64,000 bases of DNA from Paraburkholderia eburnea. GTDB taxonomy: Bacteria; Pseudomonadota; Gammaproteobacteria; Burkholderiales; Burkholderiaceae. The stretch's first letter is position 1, and the number at the start of each line of letters is the position of its first letter. The translations under genes and the position numbers were made by a program. The stretch is from the NCBI RefSeq assembly GCF_002917095.1, contig NZ_PQGA01000013.1, positions 1 to 64,000 of the forward strand, given 5' to 3'. Below, piece after piece: positions 27,835-36,653 of this stretch. The notes below the pieces were generated by a model, which worked only from the letters and a program-made list of their open reading frames with translations, had not been told where the DNA came from and searched no databases.

Positions 27835-28368
27835 TCAACGCGCCTGGCGATGACCCTGGGCCGCGCGTGCGGCGCGCGTCTTCGCGGCCTTCTTTGCCGC
27901 GGCGGATCGTCCGGCAGCACCCTTGGTCTGTGCGGCCTTCTTTGCCGCAGCCGAGCGACTCGCGGCCGGGCGCCGCGCAGCGGCACTCTTTGCCTGCTTC
28001 GCCAAGGCCTCCGGCGAAACGCCAGCCGAGCTTTCGCGCTTGAGTGCCGCCGTCGTTGCACGCGAGCGCTTTGCTTGCGATTCAGAACTGGTCGCGCGCT
28101 TTTTGCCTTGGCCGGCGGCGCTGTCTCGCGCGGCCTTCTTGCGGGTCGCCTCGCTGGTCTTGCCCTTCGCGGGCGCTTTCACCGCGACGCCGGCGCGGCG
28201 CGCTTCGGATAGTCCGATTGCAATCGCCTGTTTCGTCGAGCGCACGCCGTGCTTGCCCGCGCGTACGCGCTCGATTTCTTCCTTAACGAATTCGCCGGCC
28301 TGGGTGCTCGCCGATTTTCCCGCGTGCTTGTCGGCGCGTGCGCGTGCGAGGGTCTTTTTTTCGGGCAT
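27835..28368 (-). CDS. DUF6496 protein with Lys/Ala-rich histone-like tail
   Basis: 177 residues. The N-terminal 65 residues match the DUF6496-type module (AGEFVKEEIERVRAGKHGVR, then STKQAIAIGLSEARRAGV). The rest is a low-complexity Ala/Lys/Arg tail with repeats such as SAAAKKAAQTKGAAGRSAAA, similar to bacterial histone H1-like proteins, suggesting nucleic-acid binding. ATG 28368 follows an AGGAGAG site; the upstream in-frame start at 28407 lacks one. DNA repeats underlying the tail are described separately. Role unknown. Confidence 0.85.
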   Translation of the reverse strand: MPEKKTLARARADKHAGKSASTQAGEFVKEEIERVRAGKHGVRSTKQAIAIGLSEARRAGVAVKAPAKGKTSEATRKKAARDSAAGQGKKRATSSESQAKRSRATTAALKRESSAGVSPEALAKQAKSAAARRPAASRSAAAKKAAQTKGAAGRSAAAKKAAKTRAARAAQGHRQAR

Positions 28369-28540
28369 GATCGCTCTCCTGTTGAAGTTGACAGCCCGAT
28401 AGCGCAACGCGCGTACCTTCTCGGCGAAAGTGCCGATTCGTCTGACCGCGTGGCGAAACGCGTATCGGCATGACGATTGCTCTTTATGTTGGCAGGCATT
28501 CCCTTTAGCGCTTGCGCTTCACACTCCTGGTCGACGGGAC

Positions 28541-28798
28541 ATGGAAAAATCAACTGCGATGTCAGCCGGCCGCTTCCGGCCCGAGGATTACGACGTGGTG
28601 TGCGGGCAGAAGGTCAACGCGCTCGGCCGATATATCGGCTATCTACGTATTCGCAGGAAGCCCGACGGCAAGCTCATCTATCCGTTCGACGGGTGCCAGG
28701 TGCCGGGGCCGTTTGCGACCGGCGAGGAAGCGCGCCGCGCGGCCTGCGAGATGGCCGAGGAACTGGTGCGGCTTGATATCGCGAGTCCGGAAGCGTAA
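28541..28798 (+). CDS. Small DUF6723-like protein
   Basis: 85 residues: DYDVVCGQKVNALGRYIGYL, RIRRKPDGKLIYPFDGC and GPFATGEEARRAACEMAEEL. The pattern of a short beta-meander followed by one helix resembles the DUF6723 family common in Burkholderia. ATG 28541 is the first start near the conserved region; upstream in-frame ATGs at 28430 lie in non-conserved sequence. Function is unknown. Confidence 0.75.
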   Translation: MEKSTAMSAGRFRPEDYDVVCGQKVNALGRYIGYLRIRRKPDGKLIYPFDGCQVPGPFATGEEARRAACEMAEELVRLDIASPEA

Positions 28799-28885
28799 GC
28801 GCGCCGTGGCCGGCACAGCCCCGCGCGCGACCCGATCGTGTAGCACTGTTTCTTCGAACAAGGTGGTTCTAGACGCAGCCCTGTC

Positions 28886-30439
28886 TCACACCATCGCCCC
28901 GTCAACCTTGAACGCCACCACCAGCGTATTCAGTGAATGCGCATGATCGGCGAGCGAAGAGGCGGCCGCCGCGCTTTGCTCGACGAGCGCGGCGTTCTGC
29001 TGCGTCACCTCATCCATCTGCGTGACCGCGAGACCGACCTGTTCGATGCCGTCGCTTTGCTCGCGCGAGGCCGACGCGATTTCATGAATCAGCGTGGCCA
29101 CGCGTGTCGTCGAAGTCTGGATCGCTTCCATCGCGCCGCTTGCCTCGGTAACGAGCGTCGCGGCATTGGCGACGCGTCCCGTCGAACCCGCGATCAGCGT
29201 GCCAATCTCCCTGGCGGCGGCCGAGGCGCGCTGCGCGAGGCCGCGCACTTCCCCCGCGACCACCGCGAATCCGCGTCCTTCCTCACCGGCGCGCGCGGCT
29301 TCGACCGCCGCATTGAGCGCGAGAATATTAGTCTGGAATGCGATGCTTTCGATCGTGCCGATGATGTCGGTCATCTTCGACGAACTGGCATGAATTTCAT
29401 GCATGGTTTGCTCCATGCGCGTAACGGCGTCGCGGCCGCGCCCGGCCACGTCGGCGGCGCCCAGCGCGAGGTCGCGCGCCTGCTGCGCATTGAGCGCGTT
29501 GGCCTGCACCGTGCCGATCAGTTCCTGCATCGCCGAAGCCGTCTGCGCGAGCGACGACGCCTGTTCCTCGGTGCGCTGTGACAGATCGAGATTGCCGCTT
29601 GCGATCTGCTGCGTAGCCGTCGCCATGGCATTCGCGCCTGCGCGCACCTGCTCCATCGTTTCGCGCAGGCGCGTCTGCATCGCCGCGAGGCCAACCAGCA
29701 GCGCGCCCATTTCGTCGTTGCGATGCGCCGTCACGCGCCTCGTCAGGTCGCCGGCGGCGATGGCCTCGAAATGCGCCATCGCCGCGCGCAGCGGAACCAT
29801 GACGGCGCGACGCAAGTCACGCCAGCTCAGGAACGCGATCAGCAACGCCAGCACGATGCTCGCGCCGCAGATCACGCCGAGCGTGTGAAAGCGCGCGTCC
29901 GAATCGGCATCGGCCTGGTGCGCGGCATTGTCGAGATAGTGCTCAAGCGCGCCCTGGCTCGCGTTCATCGCCGTATAGAGGCCGATCAGTTCGGCGGCGC
30001 GGCGCTCGTCCATCCAGGCCGTGTCGCCGCCGCGGATCGCGGCGATCAGGCGATCGATTGCGTCGCGGCGCACGGCGGTGCGTTTGGCGTCGAGGTCGTC
30101 GGTGAGCGTTTGCAGTTCGGGCGTCTTGGGCAGCGCGCGGAACTGCTGCCACCAGCGGTCAGAATCCGCGAGCAGCGCTTGCGCGCGGTCGAGTTGCGGG
30201 CCGAGTTGCGGCGAATGCGGGTTGGCCATCGCCCAGTCCAGACCGAAGCGGGCGCGCGACATCGCCGTGCCCGATTTGCCGAGCGCCACCGCCGAGGCGA
30301 AATGCACCGCATACGCGTCGTGTTGCGCGCGATTGGTCATCTCCATGCCGAACAGGCTCACGACGCCCATTGCGATGACCAACGCCCCGAGCGTCACCAC
30401 CGTCAGCGCGAGGCGCAGATTGATCGTCAAACTTTTCAT
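28886..30439 (-). CDS. Methyl-accepting chemotaxis protein
   Basis: 517 residues. TM1 is near residues 10-32, a four-helix periplasmic ligand domain of about 145 residues follows, then TM2 (LGVICGASIVLALLIAFLSW), a HAMP domain (AAMAHFEAIAAGDLTRRVTA) and the signalling hairpin with the invariant tip NAAVEAARAGEEGRGFAVVA GEVR. It ends without a NWETF-type CheR-tethering pentapeptide. ATG 30439 has GGAAC upstream; a start at 30466 is possible. It reports an unknown ligand to CheA. No other chemotaxis genes are in the window. Confidence 0.95.
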   Translation of the reverse strand: MKSLTINLRLALTVVTLGALVIAMGVVSLFGMEMTNRAQHDAYAVHFASAVALGKSGTAMSRARFGLDWAMANPHSPQLGPQLDRAQALLADSDRWWQQFRALPKTPELQTLTDDLDAKRTAVRRDAIDRLIAAIRGGDTAWMDERRAAELIGLYTAMNASQGALEHYLDNAAHQADADSDARFHTLGVICGASIVLALLIAFLSWRDLRRAVMVPLRAAMAHFEAIAAGDLTRRVTAHRNDEMGALLVGLAAMQTRLRETMEQVRAGANAMATATQQIASGNLDLSQRTEEQASSLAQTASAMQELIGTVQANALNAQQARDLALGAADVAGRGRDAVTRMEQTMHEIHASSSKMTDIIGTIESIAFQTNILALNAAVEAARAGEEGRGFAVVAGEVRGLAQRASAAAREIGTLIAGSTGRVANAATLVTEASGAMEAIQTSTTRVATLIHEIASASREQSDGIEQVGLAVTQMDEVTQQNAALVEQSAAAASSLADHAHSLNTLVVAFKVDGAMV

Positions 30440-30822
30440 TATTGTTCCATATGCGAAACTACGCACCGTATATGGAAAGTATAACGGCAGGTTCGGGTGG
30501 GAAATTAATCGTGTTGCGGTGGGTGTTTACCCTCGATATGTGCAGATGGCGATCGCCGGTACGAATCCGCGACCTACGGCCTTCGAAAGACGAGGCCAGT
30601 CAAGGCCCGAGGCGATGCAAGAAAAAAGCCCGTCCTGAAAGGACGGGCGCAAAGGACGTAGTGTGCGATATGTTTTCGTATCGCTATTCGATAGCGATCC
30701 TGACTATATCCCGCACTCCATCCGGAGAAGAAAGACTCACATCGCAAGGGAAACGGCGGCGGCTTCGCGCGGAAACCGGCGCCGCTTCCCTCTTGCCGCT
30801 TTACTTCAGCGTTACTGCAGAA
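30440..30822. other. 383-base intergenic region between MCP and porin
   Basis: No protein gene is supported here. It contains the porin terminator at 30622-30648. The stretch 30552-30612, read on the minus strand, resembles the 3' half of a tRNA (anticodon-loop-like and T-loop-like segments and a terminal CCA) but pairs poorly and has no 5' half. The rest has no recognisable element. Confidence 0.5.
30622..30648 (-). terminator. Intrinsic terminator downstream of porin
   Basis: On the minus strand a perfect 9-base stem GCCCGTCCT / AGGACGGGC with a 3-base loop is followed directly by TTTTTT. It lies about 175 bases beyond the porin stop and upstream of the MCP gene, separating the two transcripts. 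Confidence 0.88.
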
Positions 30823-31959
30823 TCAGAAGCGCGTCAGCATGCCCACGGCGCCCATGACCTGATTGCCCGTCGAAGAAGCGCCGCCCGAGTTATACATGTT
30901 CGCGACGTTCTTGTTGCCGGTCGCGTGTTCGTACATCGCTTCTGCGTAGACTTCGGTGCGCTTGGACAGCGAGTAGCGCGCGATGGCGTTCACCTGGCTC
31001 CACTTCGGATCGGCGCCATACGAGGTCGCGCCGTTCAGATGCGCGTCGGTGTACGTGTACGACAGGCCGGCCTTGAGGGCGGGCGTGAAGTTGTACATGC
31101 CGTTGACTTCATAGTTGTCGAAACGCACCGAGCCGTTGCTCAGGCCGAAGGCGCTGGTGCCCTGGTACTGGCTGTGCGAATAGACAAAGCCCACGACAGC
31201 CGGGCCGAACGCGTAGTTCAGGCCGGCAGCGGCGGTGCGCTGCACGTCGGACGTGAGGCTGCCCTTCACTTCGGTCTGGTCGACCGCACCCGTGGTGTTG
31301 GTGAACGCGGTGCCCGTCTTCGATCCCGAGCCGTTGGTCTGCAGATAGCCGGCAGCCGCCGTCAACGGACCGTAGGTGTAGCTCGCGGCCGCGCTGTATG
31401 CGCGGCTTACGGCGAATTCGGTGCTGTTGCTGAATGCGTACATGCCGCCGAACTTGAAGCCGCCGTAGTTCAGGCTCGTGTACTTGACCGAGTTGTTGAA
31501 GCGCACGCTATGCTGAAGGTTGTCATTGTCGTACGGGTGCGCGAAACCCGAGTCGCCGAAGGTGCCCGCCGTGGCCGACAGCGGCGCGACGAAGTCGACC
31601 ACGTCGTCGTACTGGCGGCCCATCGTCAGCGTGCCCAAGGCGTTGCTGCTCAGGCCCACATAGGCTTGACGGCCGAACATGCGGCTGCTTTGGCCCAGCG
31701 TACCGTTGGCGACGCTAAAGCCGTTTTCGAGCACGAAGACGGCTTTCAGGCCACCGCCGAGGTCTTCGGCGCCCTTGAGGCCGAAGCGGCTGCCGCTGAT
31801 GTTGCCGCTCGCGAGTGCGACGCGGCCGCTACCGCCGACGTTGTTCGTATAGGCGATGCCGGCATCGACGAGGCCGTACAAGGTGACCGAGCTTTGAGCG
31901 TGTGCGGATGCAGCGGCAAACAGGCTCAGGCATGCCGCGGCGATCGAGATTTTTTTCAC
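30823..31959 (-). CDS. Gram-negative trimeric porin (OmpC/Omp32 family)
   Basis: 378 residues. Signal peptide KKISIAAACLSLFAAASAHA is followed by the mature start QSSVTLYGLVDAGIAYTNNV, typical of burkholderial general porins. Internal landmarks are GSRFGLKGAEDLGGGLKAVF, VLENGF, RQAYVGLSSNALGTLTMGRQ and the L3-like PLSATAG. It ends in GMLTRF with C-terminal Phe for outer-membrane insertion. It allows diffusion of small anions and nutrients. About 280 bases of upstream DNA separate it from the MFS gene. Confidence 0.96.
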   Translation of the reverse strand: MKKISIAAACLSLFAAASAHAQSSVTLYGLVDAGIAYTNNVGGSGRVALASGNISGSRFGLKGAEDLGGGLKAVFVLENGFSVANGTLGQSSRMFGRQAYVGLSSNALGTLTMGRQYDDVVDFVAPLSATAGTFGDSGFAHPYDNDNLQHSVRFNNSVKYTSLNYGGFKFGGMYAFSNSTEFAVSRAYSAAASYTYGPLTAAAGYLQTNGSGSKTGTAFTNTTGAVDQTEVKGSLTSDVQRTAAAGLNYAFGPAVVGFVYSHSQYQGTSAFGLSNGSVRFDNYEVNGMYNFTPALKAGLSYTYTDAHLNGATSYGADPKWSQVNAIARYSLSKRTEVYAEAMYEHATGNKNVANMYNSGGASSTGNQVMGAVGMLTRF

Positions 31960-32243
31960 TGTGAGACTCCAGTTCTATAGGTACGCTGGGTTGAGACGAC
32001 GGCGAGTATAGAAAAGGACGTTCACGAAAATGCGCTGCGGCTCGCGCACGGACTCTTCCTGAATATGGAAGAATCAATTCAAAAAAATGACATAAATTGC
32101 GCAAAGGCAGGTGTAATAACGCTCGTGAGGTTGTGTGCCGTCGCGAGCGTGTGGTTTGGTGTTTCCGTGAGTCGCGTATGTGCAACATCGCGACCTGGAA
32201 TAATCGGCCGTCGAACCCGGCACGAATCCAGGCGCAAAATAGA

Positions 32244-33812
32244 TCAAGCCTGCGCTTGCTTCGAGCGGAAAATGCAAAAACTCAATACCGCCAGCACGCT
32301 CACCGCTGTCCCGCCATAGAGCATGAGCACGCCAAAGCCGTGAATGAGCGCAGCCCGGCTGATCGCTTCGAAATGCGCCGCGCCCATGGTGGCTGCGCTC
32401 GTGAATGGCGCCGCAACGGGCGGCACCAGATCCCCCGCGGCGACACGGCTCGCCAGCGCGTTCCACGATACGTCGGCGGAATGTACGCCCAGCGCCGCTT
32501 GCAGCCGCATCGAAACGGCTTCAACCAGCAAAAAGCCCATCAATGCGATGTTGATGGCGAGCGTGATCATGCGTGCGCTCATGTCGATTCCGGAGGCCAT
32601 CCCGGCGCGCGCGGCGCAGACCGATCCCGTCGTCGTGTTCGTGACCGGCGTATTGGTCAGACCCAGACCGGCGCCCGCGAGCAGGCATCCGGGCAGCACG
32701 GGCAGTGCGCCTGCATGGCCGCTGCGGCTGCCGGCCCACATCAGAAAGAAGCCCAGCCCGATCGTGAGCAGCCCGGCCGGAATAACGAAAGCGGGCTGAT
32801 AACGCAGCGCGAGCCGTTCGCCGATCGGCGGAAAGACGAGCGTAGGCAGCGTATAGGCGAGCAACGAAAGCCCCGCGGCCACCGGCCCTTCGCCGAGCGC
32901 ACGCTGAAAATAAATCGGCAGATAGATGATGAAGGCCCAGAAGCTGAAGTTCATCCCCACCGACCCCAGCAAAGCGCCCGAAAAGTTGCGCACCCGGAAC
33001 ACCGAGAAGTCGAACATCGGATGCGCGATGCGCGTTTCCATGGCGTAGAAAACAGCGAGGCTCGCCGCACTGGCGCCCAGTATGGCCAGGCCCGATGCGC
33101 TCGTAAAACCGCCATCGGCGCCTTGCGTGATGAACCAGACGAAGCCGAATATCGCCGCCGACAACGTCGCCATGCCCCACACGTCCAGGCGCCGCGCCTG
33201 CGGGTCGCGCGATTCCTGCACGCCGGCGACTGCCAGCGCGAGCGTCGCCACGGCGAGGCCGACGTGAATCCAGAACACCCATTTCCAGTTGGCGAGCGCG
33301 ACGATCGCACCGCCCACGATCGGCCCGAAACCCAGTCCAATGCCGAGCACGATGCCCCATGCGCTGAACGCCCGCGCCCGTTGCGCGCCTTGCGGGAACT
33401 GATGCGAGAGCACGGCCACCAGGCAGATGAGCATGGCGCCGCCGCTCGCGCCCTGCAACACGCGGCTCGCGATCAGCACGGCTGAGTTCCACGCCAGACC
33501 GCACAACAACGATGCGATACCGAACAACACAATCGCGCCGATGAAGATCCGCTTGCGGCCGAACCGGTCCGCGAGCGTGCCCGTCGCCATGAGCACCGTC
33601 GTGCAGGCGATGGTGTAGGCGTTCATGATCCATTGGATCTGCCCGAAATCGCCGTGCAGCACGACTTCGAGTGTGGGCAGAATCACGGGCACGCTGGAAA
33701 TTTCCAGCGCGAACATCATCGCCGCGAGACAGACGGCGATCAACGCAAGGGTGTTCCGTTGCGTGCGCAACGGTATGGGCGATGTAGAGACGGCGGCTTC
33801 ACTGACCTGCAT
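32244..33812 (-). CDS. MFS transporter, DHA2/EmrB-like 14-TM
   Basis: 522 residues starting at ATG 33812 behind GGAG. The first helix contains CLAAMMFALEISSVPVILPT; motif A is GTLADRFGRKRIF; motif C-like region is IVLGIGLGFGPIVGGAIVAL. About 14 helices can be traced. It is divergent from a LysR regulator, a common arrangement for inducible exporters. It is not the same subtype as the exporter at 25319 (first-helix sequences differ clearly). The substrate cannot be named. Confidence 0.9.
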   Translation of the reverse strand: MQVSEAAVSTSPIPLRTQRNTLALIAVCLAAMMFALEISSVPVILPTLEVVLHGDFGQIQWIMNAYTIACTTVLMATGTLADRFGRKRIFIGAIVLFGIASLLCGLAWNSAVLIASRVLQGASGGAMLICLVAVLSHQFPQGAQRARAFSAWGIVLGIGLGFGPIVGGAIVALANWKWVFWIHVGLAVATLALAVAGVQESRDPQARRLDVWGMATLSAAIFGFVWFITQGADGGFTSASGLAILGASAASLAVFYAMETRIAHPMFDFSVFRVRNFSGALLGSVGMNFSFWAFIIYLPIYFQRALGEGPVAAGLSLLAYTLPTLVFPPIGERLALRYQPAFVIPAGLLTIGLGFFLMWAGSRSGHAGALPVLPGCLLAGAGLGLTNTPVTNTTTGSVCAARAGMASGIDMSARMITLAINIALMGFLLVEAVSMRLQAALGVHSADVSWNALASRVAAGDLVPPVAAPFTSAATMGAAHFEAISRAALIHGFGVLMLYGGTAVSVLAVLSFCIFRSKQAQA

Positions 33813-33889
33813 GACTGACTCCAGAAAGTGGGCGTGACGCCGCTGCGCAAGCAGGCCGTGCATCACCGGATATTCCTGAGCAGTTTAGA

Positions 33890-33902
33890 GGAATATAATT
33901 CC
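33890..33902. promoter_or_regulatory. Dyad with embedded TATAAT in MFS/LysR divergent region
   Basis: GGAAT-ATA-ATTCC is an exact palindrome that includes a consensus TATAAT (33894-33899) read toward the LysR gene. AATTCCC recurs about 25 bases further right. No good -35 was found. Likely part of the autoregulatory operator/promoter of the divergent pair. Confidence 0.45.
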
Positions 33903-33964
33903 CCTATTGACGCGTTAAATTCCCATATTAGGTTCCCATGAAGAACCAATAGCCGGAGCAGGCA

Positions 33965-34900
33965 ATGAAGGACAACCTCGACGGTGTAGCGACTTTTGTG
34001 CAGGTGGTGGAGGCGGGCAGCTTCGCGCTGGCGGCCGAGCGCATGAACCTCACCCGCTCGGCGGTCGGCAAGGCCATCAGCCGGCTCGAAGCCCGCCTGG
34101 GCGCGCGTCTGCTCCACCGCAGCACGCGCAGCCAGTCGCTCACGGCCGAAGGGCAGTCGTACTACGAGGGCTGCGTACGGGCGCTGGCCGAACTCGATAA
34201 CGCAGAGGCCGCGCTCGACCATAGCGGCATCGAGCCGAGCGGCCGCCTGCGCGTGAGCGTGCCGGAGGCCTTCGGGCACCTGTGCGTCGCGCCGGTGCTG
34301 CTCGACCTCGCGCGGCAATATCCGCAACTCCAGATCGACCTGTCCTTCACCGACCGCGTGACCGATCTCCTCGAAGAAGGCATCGATCTGGCCGTGCGTA
34401 TCGGCGAGTTGCGCGACAGCACGACGCTGGCGGCGCGGCACCTTGGTACGCAGCATGTGGTGATCGGCGCATCGCCCGCGTATCTCGCGCGGCACGGCAC
34501 GCCCGCGAGTCTCGACGATCTCGCGGATCACGTCGGCATCGCGTATTCGTGCGGCGGCAATGTGGCGCCGTGGTGGGGCGCATTAGGCGCATTAGGCGCG
34601 GCAGGCGGTGATGAACGCGATGGCGCGGTGAAACCCGTGCCGATCCGTTCGCAGATCAGCATGGACGATATTCAGGCGATTGCCGCGGCGGCGATCGACG
34701 GCTACGGCCTGGCGTGGCTGCCGTGCTGGTTGCTCACGCGTTTCGCGCAGAGCGGGGCGCTGGTGCCGGTGCTCGACAGCTACCGCGTGCGTTCGCAGGA
34801 GATTTACGCGGTATGGCCGAAAGAACGTCATCTGCGCGCCAAGACGCGTGTTGCGATCGACGCCTTGAAAGCGCGCATTCCCGCGATGATCGGCGAGTAG
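33965..34900 (+). CDS. LysR-family regulator (divergent to MFS exporter)
   Basis: 311 residues. HTH at about residues 18-60 (GSFALAAERMNLTRSAVGKA ISRLEARLGARLLHRSTR), effector domain from residue 92 (GRLRVSVPEAFGHLCVAPVL). Belongs to the CrgA/AaeR-like subgroup with a DDI-x-AIAAAAIDGYGLAWLP C-terminal segment. A 9-base tandem repeat at 34577-34594 encodes GALGAL in a surface loop. Divergent orientation suggests control of the adjacent exporter. Confidence 0.92.
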   Translation: MKDNLDGVATFVQVVEAGSFALAAERMNLTRSAVGKAISRLEARLGARLLHRSTRSQSLTAEGQSYYEGCVRALAELDNAEAALDHSGIEPSGRLRVSVPEAFGHLCVAPVLLDLARQYPQLQIDLSFTDRVTDLLEEGIDLAVRIGELRDSTTLAARHLGTQHVVIGASPAYLARHGTPASLDDLADHVGIAYSCGGNVAPWWGALGALGAAGGDERDGAVKPVPIRSQISMDDIQAIAAAAIDGYGLAWLPCWLLTRFAQSGALVPVLDSYRVRSQEIYAVWPKERHLRAKTRVAIDALKARIPAMIGE

Positions 34901-34940
34901 CGCGCGGCGCTCAGTGCCTGGCCCGTTCGTGATCCGTTGC

Positions 34941-36653
34941 TCACGGCATCACGCATTCAAAGCTGCTGGCGCGATTGAGATTGCCGTGGCCCGCATAGCG
35001 CGCAAACGCGGGATAGCGGCACAGCGGGCGCGTGCGGCCGTTGCTTGGCTGCGCGATATCGGTGGCGAGCAGGGTTTGCGGCGCGACACCGTGCGAGACC
35101 CAGCCATCGAGCGCGCCCAGCAAGTCCACCGAAGGGATGAACACGCCGTTGCCGTGCTGGAAGCCCGGCACCATGTAAAGACGCATGAAGTCCGCCACGC
35201 GCTCTTCGCCGTAACGCGCGATCAGGCCGTTGTAATAGGCGATGGTCTGGTTCGGGCTGATGACTTCGTCGGCGAGACCTTGCAGCGTGATGAGCTTGCC
35301 GCCGCGCGCGAGATAGCGCGAGATATCCGGATTCATCGCGCCGATCGTCGCGGACAGCGTATAGAGGCGCTGCTGGTAGCGGCCCGGCTGCATCACGTCG
35401 AAGTTGCCCGCATCGAACGTCGGGTCGTGCGTGACGAAGTATTTGATGTACGCGTCGCCTTGCGCGAACAGATAGCCACTGGCGACGAAAGTGGGCTGCG
35501 GCAGGCGCTCCGGTGAATGCGCGAGGCCTAGCATACTGGTGAAGCGCACGCCCTGGAAGACGTTGTAGCCGCGATAGCGATCCGCGTTCCAGGCGAGCGC
35601 GTAGGGCAGACGCAGGCCATCGCGCAAGCGCTTGAGCGTCGCGAGTTGCGCGGGCGTGAGGCATTCGTCGGAGCCGGAGACGGCGCCCGCTTCCTGCGCC
35701 GCGCAACGCAGCGATTCGATGATATCGGCTTCTTTCGTGCGGCAGCCTTCGACGTTGCTGATGATGCCGTCGGCGGCGCCGTCGAGCGTGTCGCAAACCT
35801 GCATGGTGCGTTCGTACACATGCTCCAGCAATTGCGGCGGCAGATAGCCGCCCGGCGCGCGGTATTCGCTCTGGCCCACCATCACGCCCAGCAGCCGCAC
35901 GCCCGAGAAGTTCAGCGCGGGCGCGTTGGCGATCACGCCGTCGTAATCGTCGGGATAGCGCTGGATGACCGTGTAGCCCTCGCGCCCGCCGGTCGAGCCG
36001 CCCGCAAAATACATGTGCTCGGGCGCGCGGCCGTAGCCTTGCTCGATCAGCGCGAGCGCGACGTCGTGCACTTTCTTCAGATGCAGATAGCCGAAGTTGG
36101 TCACGGCCTCGTCGAGCAGGCCGAAATTCGCCTGCGAGGAATCGCCGTGGTGCCCCGAGTCGTCGCCGAAGGTGGCGTAGCCGCGCGCGAGCGGGGCGCG
36201 GTCGGGCGAGAACGGCGTCGGCCCGGTGCCCGTGACGACGACGCCGTTATAGCCGCCGCCGCCGAATTGCACCGCGCGCCCATTCCAGCGCCCCGGCAGG
36301 TTCAGCTCGAAATGGATGTCCGGCGTGCCGGCGGTTTGCGGGCGAATCACGCCGGTGAGGCGGCAAAAGTCGCCGTCGAGGTTGCCGGTGGCCGTTGCGG
36401 CGATCATCGCGGCGCTCTGCACGAGCGCGCCGCCGGTGGGGGCGTCGATGTCGCTTGCAGGCAGCAGCAAGCCCGCGAGATCGGCGCAATGCAGGGGCAG
36501 CGCGGGGGCGCGCTGCGCGTGGGCCGGCGCGCTCGCGGCGAGCGCGTAAAGGAACGCGCAAGGGAACGCATAAGGGAACGCGAACGGAACCGTGAGCGCG
36601 AACGCCACCCGGCGGGCCACTCTCCAGCATAGGTAGCGCCGCGCGACGCTCAT
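34941..36653 (-). CDS. Tannase/feruloyl esterase family protein
   Basis: 570 residues with an N-terminal signal peptide ending in ASAPAHAQ. Family features in order: CADLAGLLLP, FCRLTGVIRP, FGGGGYNG, the nucleophile elbow GGSTGGREG, acid in LADEVISPNQT and catalytic His in VPGFQHGNGV, with several Cys for disulfides. Enzymes of this group cleave gallate, ferulate or polyester (MHETase-like) esters. The ATG at 36653 overlaps the stop of the OpgC-like gene (ATGA), showing translational coupling. The signal peptide is encoded by a 12-base tandem repeat. Confidence 0.9.
   Translation of the reverse strand: MSVARRYLCWRVARRVAFALTVPFAFPYAFPCAFLYALAASAPAHAQRAPALPLHCADLAGLLLPASDIDAPTGGALVQSAAMIAATATGNLDGDFCRLTGVIRPQTAGTPDIHFELNLPGRWNGRAVQFGGGGYNGVVVTGTGPTPFSPDRAPLARGYATFGDDSGHHGDSSQANFGLLDEAVTNFGYLHLKKVHDVALALIEQGYGRAPEHMYFAGGSTGGREGYTVIQRYPDDYDGVIANAPALNFSGVRLLGVMVGQSEYRAPGGYLPPQLLEHVYERTMQVCDTLDGAADGIISNVEGCRTKEADIIESLRCAAQEAGAVSGSDECLTPAQLATLKRLRDGLRLPYALAWNADRYRGYNVFQGVRFTSMLGLAHSPERLPQPTFVASGYLFAQGDAYIKYFVTHDPTFDAGNFDVMQPGRYQQRLYTLSATIGAMNPDISRYLARGGKLITLQGLADEVISPNQTIAYYNGLIARYGEERVADFMRLYMVPGFQHGNGVFIPSVDLLGALDGWVSHGVAPQTLLATDIAQPSNGRTRPLCRYPAFARYAGHGNLNRASSFECVMP
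36548..36595. repeat. 12-base tandem repeat inside the tannase signal peptide
   Basis: Four degenerate 12-base units around AAGGGAACGC (36548, 36560, 36572, 36584). On the coding (minus) strand they give the four-residue repeat FAFP/YAFP/CAFL in the hydrophobic core of the signal peptide. The unit is a multiple of three, so copy change would lengthen or shorten the h-region without frameshift. Confidence 0.75.

Noticed and set aside
30552-30612. tRNA 3'-half look-alike on the minus strand
   Set aside because: T-stem pairs only about three bases, there is no acceptor or D-arm, and no 5' half within 100 bases. It could be an old attachment-site relic, but the evidence is too weak for an RNA gene.
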